A DNA stretch of 10,700 nucleotides from Candidatus Rokuibacteriota bacterium (lineage in GTDB: Bacteria > Methylomirabilota > Methylomirabilia > Rokubacteriales > CSP1-6): assembly GCA_016177555.1 (NCBI GenBank), contig JACOVB010000393.1:1-10700 (forward strand). The letters run 5' to 3'. Below the pieces are notes generated by a model that saw nothing but the letters and a program-made list of their open reading frames with translations, had not been told where the DNA came from and did not search any database. Shown in pieces: positions 1-6,557 of this stretch (the stretch's first letter is position 1; each line of letters starts with the position of its first letter). The position numbers were made by a program, and so were the translations under genes.

Positions 1-60
1 CATCAGGGGCAAGCGATTGCGCTCGCCGGCGCAAGAGGGGATTCGAAGGGTGGGGGCGCC

Positions 61-69
61 ATCTATGCG
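61..69. repeat. 9-bp direct repeat, copy 1, downstream of the IS110 remnant
   Basis: The nine bases ATCTATGCG recur exactly at 621-629, so the two copies bracket the transposase remnant at a spacing of 560 bases. They could mark the edges of an inserted or deleted segment, or a core shared by both element ends as in IS110-type insertion. A nine-base match in GC-rich DNA can also arise by chance, so this is only suggestive. The rest of 1-150 holds no gene I can support; a small 6-bp inverted repeat (TTGCGC/GCGCAA, 17-34) lies there. Confidence 0.25.
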
Positions 70-150
70 ACGGCCCTCGAGGGCGGCCAAGTCAAGACTC
101 GCGCTCACCCACCCGTCGAACCTGCGAGAGACCGGGATCGTCACGCGCGA

Positions 151-576
151 TCATCCCATCGCTGAGACTGGGAGCGTGGCCGCGCCCGCGGGCCGTGGCG
201 AGCGGCGGGGGTCGAACGTCATGCCGTCCCGGAGCAGCGCATAGAGGATGCCGGCCACCCGGCGGGTGAGGGCCACGGCGGCGATGTGCTTGCCGCGACG
301 CGCCGCGATGTGCAGGGCCCACGCGTGGAGGGCCTCCGCCTGCGCCGGCCGGCGCCCAAGGAGGGAGACGGCGACGTGAATCAAGATCCAGCGCATGCGG
401 GGAGGCCCCGCCTTGGTCATGTGGCCGCGGTGTTGCGTCTCCCCTGAACTGCGCTCGCGCGGCACCAGGCCGAGGGAGGCCTCGACCTGGTGCGCGTGGC
501 GGAAGCGCTGGGCGTCATCGAGGGTCGCGACGAAGGCGGCGGCGGTGACCGGGCCGATGCCGGGGGCGGTGCGCAA
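151..576 (-). pseudogene. IS110-family transposase, C-terminal fragment (5'-truncated)
   Basis: The 141-residue frame matches the C-terminal half of IS110/IS116/IS902-type transposases, the serine-containing Transposase_20 domain. It opens with a helix-hairpin-helix-like PGIGPVTAAAF at residues 5-15. GLVPRERSSGE follows at 36-46, where the conserved Ser-Gly pair belongs, and then TKAGPPRMRW at 54-63, the usual basic stretch. IS110 transposases are normally about 300-400 residues with an N-terminal RuvC-like DEDD nuclease domain; none of that is present. The frame meets an in-frame stop at 592-594, only a TTG at 576 could start it, and the plus-strand promoter of the next gene begins within 100 bases. 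The fragment therefore cannot be an active transposase. The IS110 assignment is firm; the boundaries of the original element are not visible. Confidence 0.8.
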
Positions 577-620
577 GGGTATGCCACCACGTCAAGCGAG
601 AGGCCAGCCGCGTCATCCTA

Positions 621-629
621 ATCTATGCG
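621..629. repeat. 9-bp direct repeat, copy 2, upstream of the IS110 remnant
   Basis: This is the second copy of ATCTATGCG (first at 61-69). It lies between the point where the transposase reading frame is lost (about 592) and the promoter of the downstream gene (681). A relation to the insertion or its later deletion is inference. Confidence 0.25.
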
Positions 630-680
630 CCTCTGCCGCCCGCAGCGGCGGTGTCCAGCTCTTCGACTGACACGCTCCCG

Positions 681-709
681 TTGACAGGTCCCGGTCGCGT
701 CCCTATACT
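681..709 (+). promoter_or_regulatory. Sigma70-type promoter for the threonine synthase-like gene
   Basis: A perfect -35 hexamer TTGACA (681-686) is followed after exactly 17 bases by TATACT (704-709), one mismatch from the TATAAT consensus. Transcription would begin near 715-717. The best start codon of the next gene is ATG at 720, so the message would carry almost no 5' leader. The promoter lies inside the open frame that extends upstream from 720, which argues against any earlier start. It sits just downstream of the truncated transposase. Confidence 0.75.
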
Positions 710-719
710 GCGCGGGGTC

Positions 720-1994
720 ATGACTCCACGGGCGCGCGTCGTCGGGTTGGAGTGCCTTCGCTGCCACACGCTGTTCCACGAGCCACGCATTTTTACGGGT
801 TGCCCACGCTGTGCGGCCGAGAACGTGCCCGTCAATCTCTCCGTCAAGCTCGATCTGGTACCGCTCGAGGGGATCACGCCCGAGCGCCTGCCCACGACTC
901 CGCGCGGCTTGTGGCGGTTCGCGCCGCTGCTCCCGGTGGCCGGCGAGCGGCCGGTCTCCCTCGGCGAGGGCGCGACGCCGCTCATCCACCTCGAGCGGCT
1001 CGGCCGGCGGCTCGGACTGCCCAGGCTCTACGCGAAGGACGAGAGCCAGAACCCGACGTGGTCGTACAAGGACCGCCTCTGCTCGGTGGCGGTGACCCAC
1101 GCGGTCGAGTCCGGCGCGCGCGTGATCACGATCGCCTCCACCGGCAACCACGGCGCCTCGACCGCGGCCTACGCCGCGCGCGCCGGGCTGCCGTGCGTGA
1201 TCTTCACGCTCGCCTCCGTGCCCGACACGATGAAGACGCTCATGCAGGCGTACGGGGCCGCCGTCGTCGCCTGCCCCACGCCGGAGTCGCGGTGGGCGCT
1301 GATGCGCCAGGGCATCGAGCGCCTTGGCTGGTATCCGACCGGCGGCTTCAGCCTCCCGCCGATCGGCTCGAACCCGTACGGCGTCGACGGCTACAAAACG
1401 ATTGCCTACGAAATCGCGGAGGACCTCGGCTGGACGGCGCCGGCCGTCGTCGTCGTGCCGAGCGCCTACAGCGACGGGCTCTTCGGCATCTGGAAGGGCT
1501 GGACCGATCTCCACGCACTCGGCCTCGTGAAGACGCTGCCGCGGATGGTCGCCGCCGAACCGTTCGGCCCGCTCGCTCACGCGCTCGAGAGCGACCTCGC
1601 CGCGCCCGAGAAGGTGCAAGGTGGCCAGTCCGTCGCGTTCTCGATCGCCTCGCCCTACGGCACCTACCAGGGCCTGACGGCGCTCAAGGACTCGAGCGGT
1701 GCGGGTGTGAGGATCACCGACGAGGGCATCTTCGAGGCGCAGCGCGCGCTCGCGCGCGAGGAGGGCATCTTCGCCGAGCCATCCTCGATCGCGTCGCTCA
1801 CCGCGGTGATGCAGATGCGCGCGCAGAAGGCGCTCGACCCGGACCAGACGATCGTGGCGGTCATCACGTCGACCGGCCTCAAGGATCCGGGCGCCTCGCG
1901 CGCGTGGCTGCCGCCGGTCCCCGCGGCGCCGGCCGACTTCGACGGGCTCCTGACCGTGCTGCGGGAGAGCTATGGGCTCGCGCTGGACCGATAG
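720..1994 (+). CDS. Threonine synthase-family PLP-dependent enzyme (fold type II)
   Basis: The 424-residue product belongs to the fold-type II PLP enzymes that include threonine synthase, which makes threonine from O-phosphohomoserine. A four-cysteine zinc-ribbon-like segment lies at the N terminus (C12xxC15, C28xxC31). The Schiff-base lysine is probably K117 in NPTWSYKDR (111-119), and the phosphate-cradle loop is STGNHG (140-145). A second cofactor loop, SAYSDGLFGIWKGW (248-261), follows, then EPSS (353-356) and TSTGLKDPG near the C terminus. Two spots differ from textbook threonine synthase: Trp replaces Gly in the usual PTGSFKDR motif, and the GN-G loop reads SAYSDG. The reaction may therefore differ. 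ATG 720 is chosen because a promoter ends just upstream; the frame stays open back to 651, but starts there would precede the transcription start. Neighbouring genes are catabolic, not threonine biosynthetic. Confidence 0.85.
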   Translation: MTPRARVVGLECLRCHTLFHEPRIFTGCPRCAAENVPVNLSVKLDLVPLEGITPERLPTTPRGLWRFAPLLPVAGERPVSLGEGATPLIHLERLGRRLGLPRLYAKDESQNPTWSYKDRLCSVAVTHAVESGARVITIASTGNHGASTAAYAARAGLPCVIFTLASVPDTMKTLMQAYGAAVVACPTPESRWALMRQGIERLGWYPTGGFSLPPIGSNPYGVDGYKTIAYEIAEDLGWTAPAVVVVPSAYSDGLFGIWKGWTDLHALGLVKTLPRMVAAEPFGPLAHALESDLAAPEKVQGGQSVAFSIASPYGTYQGLTALKDSSGAGVRITDEGIFEAQRALAREEGIFAEPSSIASLTAVMQMRAQKALDPDQTIVAVITSTGLKDPGASRAWLPPVPAAPADFDGLLTVLRESYGLALDR

Positions 1995-2010
1995 CCCGGG
2001 CGCCGCGCGC

Positions 2011-2358
2011 CTGGGGCACGACGTACCGCGCCAGGTAACGCAGTGGGCGCGTCACGCGGAGCGCGCGCGGCTCGGCAGCGTCTGGATCATCGAGGGCCGC
2101 TACCGTCCTGGCGCGTTCACTCTGGCCGGCGCCACGCCGGCGAGCGCGCGGAGGGCTGGATGCCGGCAGGGCGCGCCCCGGAGGAGATCAAGAGAGGCGT
2201 GGAGGAGGTCTGCAAGCGGGGGCGCACCGACCAGCAGGTCGGCGTGACCACGTTCTCCCGGATGCTGTTCGTCGCCAGCACGGTGTCCGAGATGCAGGAA
2301 GCGATCGAGCTCTTCGGCCGCGAAGGCATCCCGAACTTCCCAGAGGAGTCAGCCTGGA
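2011..2358 (+). pseudogene. Luciferase-like (LLM) flavin-dependent monooxygenase remnant, deleted and frameshifted
   Basis: Two pieces of one gene family survive in different reading frames. From about 2011 to 2147 one frame reads VPRQVTQWARHAERARLGSV and continues into WIIEGRYRPGAFTLAGATPA, resembling the N-terminal part of LLM-class oxidoreductases, where a helix is followed by SVW and an EGR/DAFT-type segment. From about 2148, in another frame, GWMPAGRAPEEIKRGVEEV and later EMQEAIELFGREGIPNF resemble the C-terminal end of the same class. LLM enzymes are normally about 300-350 residues. Roughly 110 remain, so the central barrel is deleted and the frame is broken near 2148. No usable start or complete domain exists. 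The family call rests on short segments and is tentative. This accounts for the 377-base gap between the flanking genes. Confidence 0.5.
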
Positions 2359-2376
2359 CAGAGGAGTCAGCATGGA
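2341..2376 (+). repeat. 18-bp tandem duplication covering the RBS and start of the M24 gene
   Basis: CAGAGGAGTCAGCCTGGA (2341-2358) is followed immediately by CAGAGGAGTCAGCATGGA (2359-2376). The copies differ at one base, which makes CTG (2354-2356) in the first copy and the ATG start codon (2372-2374) in the second. Each copy has a GAGGAG Shine-Dalgarno-like core five bases before its CTG or ATG. Because the unit is 18 bases, the CTG lies in frame six codons upstream of the ATG. The second copy decides the start: GAGGAG at 2361-2366. Confidence 0.85.
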
Positions 2377-3547
2377 CAGCCACCACAAGGCGCGACTGAC
2401 GGCGGTGCTCGACGCCGAGGGCCTCGACGCCATCGTCGCAACCAGTCCCGAGAACCTCTACTACATCACCGGCTTCCGCTCGGTCTCGCATTCGCTGTTC
2501 CACGGACTCGAGCTGTACGGTGTGTTCACGCGCCAAGGTGTCGGTCTCGTCGTCCCGTTCATCGACACGACAGGGGTGGCGGCTGACAAGATCGCGGTGG
2601 ACCACCTCCAGTGCTACGGCAAATTCTTCTTCGAGTACGCCGATGACCCCGGCGTCATCGGCAGGAAGATCCGCGAGTTCACGAAGTCGCCGGCGCCGGC
2701 CGCGGCGGACGGGCTCGCGGCCGTGCTCGGCAGCCTCGGCGTGATCGGCCGACGCGTCGGCGTGGACGAGACGGGGATGCTCCCCGCGACGTGGCGGATG
2801 ATCGAAGAGCGCCTGAAGGGCACCACGATCGAGCCGGCCCACCAGCACCTACGCACCGCGCGGATGATCAAGAGCCCGGGAGAGGTCTCCCGGCTCGAGC
2901 GTGCCGCCACCATTGCCGAGGAGGGCATAGCGGCCATTCTTGGCATGCTGAAGCCGGGCGTCACGGAGCGCGAGGCCGCGCAGGTCTACGAGCAGGAGGT
3001 GTTGCGGCGGGGCGCCTCGCCGTCGTTCACGGTGGTGACGATCGGCGAGCGGGCGGCGCTGGCGGATGTCTACCCCGGTGAGCGGAAACTGGCTCCGGGC
3101 GAGCTGGTGCGCTTGGATCTCGGCTGCACCTACCAGGGCTATCGCTCCGACATCGCGCGCACCGCGGTGCTGGGCCGCCCGAGCGACAAGCAGGCACGCT
3201 ACTACTCTGCCATCCTCGCCGGCGAGAAGGCCGCCATCGCCGCCATGAAGCCCGGCGTGCCCGTGAGCCAGATCTTCGAGCTCGCCATGCGGGTCACGCG
3301 GGAGGCGGGGATGCCGCACTACCAGCGCACTCACGTGGGTCACGGCATCGGCCTCGAGCCCTACGACCCGCCCACCATCAACGCGGCGACGTCGACGCTG
3401 CTCGAGCCGGGCATGGTGTTTTGCGTGGAGACGCCGTACTACGAGCATCCCTGGGGCGGTGTACAGGTCGAGGACGCCGTGGAGATCACCGTGAGTGGCG
3501 TGCGGCGGCTCACGCGGTCGAGCCAGGAGCTTCAGGTCGTCGGCTAG
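2372..3547 (+). CDS. M24-family metallohydrolase (Xaa-Pro peptidase/creatinase/ectoine hydrolase fold)
   Basis: The 391-residue protein has the two-domain layout of creatinase/aminopeptidase P/prolidase relatives: an N-terminal creatinase-like domain (about 5-155) and a pita-bread catalytic domain (about 165-385). The five expected dinuclear metal ligands are visible: D249 (RLDLG), D260 (YRSDIA), H324 (GHGIG), E353 (CVETPYY) and E367 (QVEDAV). In classical prolidases the motif after GHGIG is GLEVHE; here it is GLEPYD, with Tyr331 where the second active-site histidine usually sits, so strict Xaa-Pro specificity is doubtful. There is no signal peptide, so it is cytoplasmic. ATG 2372 has GAGGAG five bases upstream. 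It lies between other catabolic genes on the same strand, suggesting hydrolysis of an imported amide, imide or dipeptide. The family is certain; the substrate is unknown. Confidence 0.88.
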   Translation: MDSHHKARLTAVLDAEGLDAIVATSPENLYYITGFRSVSHSLFHGLELYGVFTRQGVGLVVPFIDTTGVAADKIAVDHLQCYGKFFFEYADDPGVIGRKIREFTKSPAPAAADGLAAVLGSLGVIGRRVGVDETGMLPATWRMIEERLKGTTIEPAHQHLRTARMIKSPGEVSRLERAATIAEEGIAAILGMLKPGVTEREAAQVYEQEVLRRGASPSFTVVTIGERAALADVYPGERKLAPGELVRLDLGCTYQGYRSDIARTAVLGRPSDKQARYYSAILAGEKAAIAAMKPGVPVSQIFELAMRVTREAGMPHYQRTHVGHGIGLEPYDPPTINAATSTLLEPGMVFCVETPYYEHPWGGVQVEDAVEITVSGVRRLTRSSQELQVVG

Positions 3548-3659
3548 GAGGAAACGGCAGCAAGGGCCTGGGAGCGGGCGAGTTCGCGGGTGGGCGGCCC
3601 CCGCCGGGGCGTGAGCGCGGGGCCGTCGAGGCGCCCGCCGAGGAGGAGGACCAGGGAGG

Positions 3660-4373
3660 ATGGCCCGGACAGGAACGCGGCTGGGCGTGCTCGTGCCCTC
3701 GGGCAACGTGGTGCTGGAGCCGGACATGTACCGGATGGCGCCGCCCGGCGTCACCGCGCACTTCTCGCGCGTGGTCAACAGCGAGGACACGCCCGAGCAG
3801 CTTCTGCGCATGATCGACTACGTGCCGCGATGCTGCGAGGAGCTGTCGCACGCCAACATGGACGCCTACGCCTTCGGCTGCACGGCCGGGAGCCTCATGG
3901 GCGGCGTGGGCTACGACCGGAAGATCAGCGACCTCATGGAGTCGCTGACGAAGAAGCCGTCGACGACCACCTCGTCGTCGGTGCTGGCGGGGCTGCGCGA
4001 GCTGGGCATCCAGCGGGTGTCGGTCCTCACGCCCTACGAGGACTGGCTGAACGACCTCGAGAAGACGTTCTTCGAGGGCCACGGCCTCACGGTGTGCGCG
4101 ATCCGCGGGCTCGGCTTCCCCGACCCGGAGGACATCGCGGGGACGACACCGGACCAGATCGTGGACCTGGTGCGGTCAGTCGATCGGCCCGAGGCGCAGG
4201 GCATCTTCCTGAGCTGCACCGACTTCCGCGCGGTGGAGGCGCTCGAGCGGCTCGAGCGTGAGCTCGGCAAGCCCGCCGTCTCGAGCAACCAGGCGACCAT
4301 GTGGAGCCTGTTGCGCCTGGCCGGCGTCCGTCAGCCGGTACGCGGATTCGGCACCTTGCTGACGCGGCTGTAG
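3660..4373 (+). CDS. Maleate isomerase/arylmalonate decarboxylase-type enzyme (Asp/Glu racemase superfamily)
   Basis: The 237-residue protein shows the two-lobed, two-cysteine plan of maleate cis-trans isomerase, arylmalonate decarboxylase and hydantoin racemase relatives. VPSGNVVLEPDM (12-23) is the N-terminal substrate-binding loop typical of maleate isomerases. The two catalytic cysteines are C74 in AFGCTAGS and C186 in FLSCTDFR, each in the expected setting, and SSNQATMW (208-215) is the conserved C-terminal segment. With both cysteines present, racemase or isomerase chemistry is more likely than decarboxylation, since arylmalonate decarboxylase keeps one. The ATG at 3660 follows AGGAGGAGGA (3641-3650) by nine bases; a further GGAGG directly abuts the ATG. 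The 112-base gap after the M24 gene holds only a short GC hairpin (GCCCC/GGGGC, 3597-3610) and no U-tract, so cotranscription is plausible. The substrate is unknown; the ectoine-cluster EutA proteins belong to this superfamily. Confidence 0.85.
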   Translation: MARTGTRLGVLVPSGNVVLEPDMYRMAPPGVTAHFSRVVNSEDTPEQLLRMIDYVPRCCEELSHANMDAYAFGCTAGSLMGGVGYDRKISDLMESLTKKPSTTTSSSVLAGLRELGIQRVSVLTPYEDWLNDLEKTFFEGHGLTVCAIRGLGFPDPEDIAGTTPDQIVDLVRSVDRPEAQGIFLSCTDFRAVEALERLERELGKPAVSSNQATMWSLLRLAGVRQPVRGFGTLLTRL

Positions 4374-4502
4374 CCACGGGGGCGGTGTCAAGGAGGTCAC
4401 GGGCATCAGCGGCGACGTCCCCCGGGTCGCGGACGATCCGGTGCGGGGGCGATCGCGTGGGTAAGTTCACTCGAGAAGGACGGAACCTGGAGGAGGAGTG
4501 GC

Positions 4503-5639
4503 ATGAGACGGATCGGAGCGGTGGTGGCGGGGGCGCTCCTGGCGCTAGCGGCGACGGGCGGCCCCGCGGCGGCGCAGGAGCCGATCAGAATCGGGATCAA
4601 CAAACCGTTCAGCGGGCCGGTCAGCTTTATCGGGCAGGACGAGAAGGTCGGCTTCGAGTGGGCCCTGGCGGAGATCAACGCCAAGGGTATTCTTGGCGGG
4701 CGCAAGATCCAGCTCTTCTACGGCGATAACCAGTGCAACCCGACCGAAGGGGTGAACGCCGCCCGCAAGCTCATTGACCTCGACAAGGTCGTGGCCATGA
4801 TCTCCGGCGCCTGCAGCTCGGCGACCCTGGCCATCATGCCGGTGATCGAGGAGGCGAAGATCCCGAACCTCACGATCAGCTCCACCAACCCCCGGATCAC
4901 CCAGATGGCGGGCGTGGGTGGCAACGTGTGGCAGTTCCGCCTGAACGTGGACGACAGCACCATGGCCAAGACCTTCTCCAGGGTGATCGCGGAGAAGGCC
5001 AAAACGGTGGCGATGTTCGGGCCCAACAACGACTTCGGCCGCGGCGCGGCCGCGGCCTACGGCGAGGAGTTCAAGAAGGTCGGGGTGCGACTCCTCACCG
5101 TCGAGTACTTCGAGCAGGGGACGGCCGACTACCGACCCCAGCTCACCAAGGTGAAGAGCATGAGCCCGCAGGCCCTGCTCCTCGTCATGGAGTCGCGCGA
5201 CGCCAGCGTCCTCGTGCGCCAGCTCAGGGAGTCGGGGATGCGGCCCATGCTCTTCGCGCGCGGCAGCGTCGTCACCAACGAGTTCGCCAAGGCCATCCGC
5301 GACGACTGCAGCCTCGGCGAGGGACTCGTGGAAGCGACGTTCGGCGCCAACGGGATCAGCCCCGCGTTCGACCGGCGCTTCGAGCAGGCGTTCAAGCAGA
5401 AGCCGCACATCCACCACGGCATTTCCTACTCGGGGCTGCACGCGCTGGCGCGTGCGATCGAGCTCGGCGGCAAGGCCGAGCCCGACGCCATCCGCCAGGG
5501 CCTGAAGAAGCTCGACTTCACCGACCCGATCCTCGGGCCGGTGAAGTTCGACGATCACAACCAGGCCCACACCAACATGGCCCTCACCACCATGAGCGAG
5601 TGCCAGGTGAAGCTGCTCAAGGTGGTACCCACGAACTAG
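4503..5639 (+). CDS. Periplasmic substrate-binding protein of a Liv/HAAT-type ABC importer
   Basis: The 378-residue protein is a type I periplasmic binding protein of the LivJ/LivK (Peripla_BP_6) family that captures a ligand and delivers it to the LivHMGF complex encoded directly downstream. It begins with a Sec signal peptide: MRRIG, a hydrophobic core to about residue 20, and a likely cut after PAAA (residue 24, before QEPIRIG). No lipobox cysteine is present, which fits a soluble periplasmic protein in a diderm. Family hallmarks include the first strand IRIGINKPFSGP (28-39), SGACSSATLA near 101-110, and SSTNPRITQ near 126-134 in the ligand-binding lobe. AGGAGG at 4491-4496 lies six bases before the ATG. 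Members bind branched-chain amino acids, amides, urea or aromatic compounds; the ligand cannot be deduced here. The 129 bases upstream show no convincing promoter. Confidence 0.92.
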   Translation: MRRIGAVVAGALLALAATGGPAAAQEPIRIGINKPFSGPVSFIGQDEKVGFEWALAEINAKGILGGRKIQLFYGDNQCNPTEGVNAARKLIDLDKVVAMISGACSSATLAIMPVIEEAKIPNLTISSTNPRITQMAGVGGNVWQFRLNVDDSTMAKTFSRVIAEKAKTVAMFGPNNDFGRGAAAAYGEEFKKVGVRLLTVEYFEQGTADYRPQLTKVKSMSPQALLLVMESRDASVLVRQLRESGMRPMLFARGSVVTNEFAKAIRDDCSLGEGLVEATFGANGISPAFDRRFEQAFKQKPHIHHGISYSGLHALARAIELGGKAEPDAIRQGLKKLDFTDPILGPVKFDDHNQAHTNMALTTMSECQVKLLKVVPTN

Positions 5640-5664
5640 CGGAACCACGCACGGGGAGCCGAGG

Positions 5665-6552
5665 ATGGAGATCTTCGTCGAGCAGCTGCTGAACGGCCTC
5701 ATCCTCGGCTCCCAGTACGCCCTGGTCGCCGTCGGCCTCTCCCTGATCTTCGGCATCGTCCAGATTGTCAACTTCGCCCACGGCGAGTTCTTCATGCTCG
5801 GCGCCTACGCGTTCTCGATCGTCTACCCCTATGACGGGCCGATCCCGTATCCGGTGGCCGTGGTGCTGACGGTGGCGATCATGTTCGTCTTCGGCGTGGG
5901 CTACGAGCGCGTCGTGATCCGCCCGATCCTCGACCGGGGCTGGCACGCCCACATCATCGCCACGCTCGCGACGTCCATCGTGTTCGTCAACGCCGCGATG
6001 TGGATCTGGGGCACCTCGCCCCGGACGACGCCTACCACGCTGAGCAAGACGACCATCCGGGTGTTATTCGTCACCATCTCCTGGCAGCGTCTCGCCGTGT
6101 TCGCGGTCACGGCGCTCACCTTCTGGCTGCTGCACCTTTTCATCCAGCGCACACGGACGGGCAAGGCCATGCGGGCGATGTCGCAGAACCGGGAGGCGTG
6201 CGCGGTGCACGGCATCGACGTGCGGCGCATCGCCAGCCTGACCTTCGGGATCGGCGCGGCGCTGGCGGGGCTCGCCGGCAGCCTGATCGCGCCGCTCTTC
6301 AACGTCCTACCGACGATGGGCTCGCTGGTGACGCTGAAGGCCTTCGCGGCAGTGGTCATGGGCGGGATGGGCAGCGTGACGGGCGCTATTTCCGCGGCGT
6401 TCATCATCGGTGTCACCGAGGCGCTGGCTGCCGGCTACGGATGGCACGTGAACATCGACACCGCCTACAAGGACGCCTTCCCGTTCGGGATGATGATCCT
6501 GGTGCTCCTCCTTCGACCGCACGGCCTCTTCGGGCGGAGGGTCGGCATCTGA
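5665..6552 (+). CDS. livH: Branched-chain amino acid-type ABC transporter permease LivH
   Basis: This 295-residue integral membrane protein is one of the two permeases of the importer. LNGLILGSQYALVAVGLSLI (9-28) followed by VNFAHGEFFMLGAY (35-48) is the diagnostic N-terminal LivH signature. Several hydrophobic helices follow. The cytoplasmic coupling segment with the EAA-like motif spans about 166-204 (GKAMRAMSQNREACAVHGID, then helix), which contacts the ATPases. The C-terminal LRPHGLFG ending is typical. Length matches the family (about 290-300). The start ATG 5665 has GGGGAG (5653-5658) six bases upstream and lies 25 bases after the binding-protein stop, so it belongs to the same operon. 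The family is certain; the substrate is set by the binding protein. Confidence 0.95.
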   Translation: MEIFVEQLLNGLILGSQYALVAVGLSLIFGIVQIVNFAHGEFFMLGAYAFSIVYPYDGPIPYPVAVVLTVAIMFVFGVGYERVVIRPILDRGWHAHIIATLATSIVFVNAAMWIWGTSPRTTPTTLSKTTIRVLFVTISWQRLAVFAVTALTFWLLHLFIQRTRTGKAMRAMSQNREACAVHGIDVRRIASLTFGIGAALAGLAGSLIAPLFNVLPTMGSLVTLKAFAAVVMGGMGSVTGAISAAFIIGVTEALAAGYGWHVNIDTAYKDAFPFGMMILVLLLRPHGLFGRRVGI

Positions 6553-6557
6553 GCGGC

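Noticed and set aside
36..60. TTCGAA within a tRNA T-loop-like context near the left edge
   Set aside because: The flanking bases cannot form the 5-bp T-stem on either strand, and no acceptor or anticodon arm is seen.
2043..2399. 118-codon plus-strand frame as an intact small gene before the M24 gene
   Set aside because: Its first third is an out-of-phase reading of the monooxygenase N-terminal remnant and its end runs into the M24 gene, so it is better explained as a broken gene.
3548..3659. Terminator between the M24 and isomerase genes
   Set aside because: Only a 5-bp GC hairpin (3597-3610) with no following T-run; it is too weak to call.
4335..4502. Possible sigma54 (-24/-12) promoter before the transporter operon, suggested by GGCACCTTGC near 4350
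   Set aside because: The GG and GC elements are at the wrong spacing and lie inside the preceding gene; no proper GG-N10-GC site was found in the gap.
4545..5795. 416-codon open frame on the minus strand opposite the binding-protein gene (similar long antisense frames at 2849-3811, 6465-7427 and 7610-8572)
   Set aside because: These are low-complexity, Arg/Gly/His/Glu-rich translations opposite clearly conserved genes, as expected from high GC; no motifs are seen.
6000..6557. Long upstream extension of the livM reading frame
   Set aside because: It overlaps livH out of phase, has no membrane-protein or domain character, and LivM homology begins just after GTG 6558.
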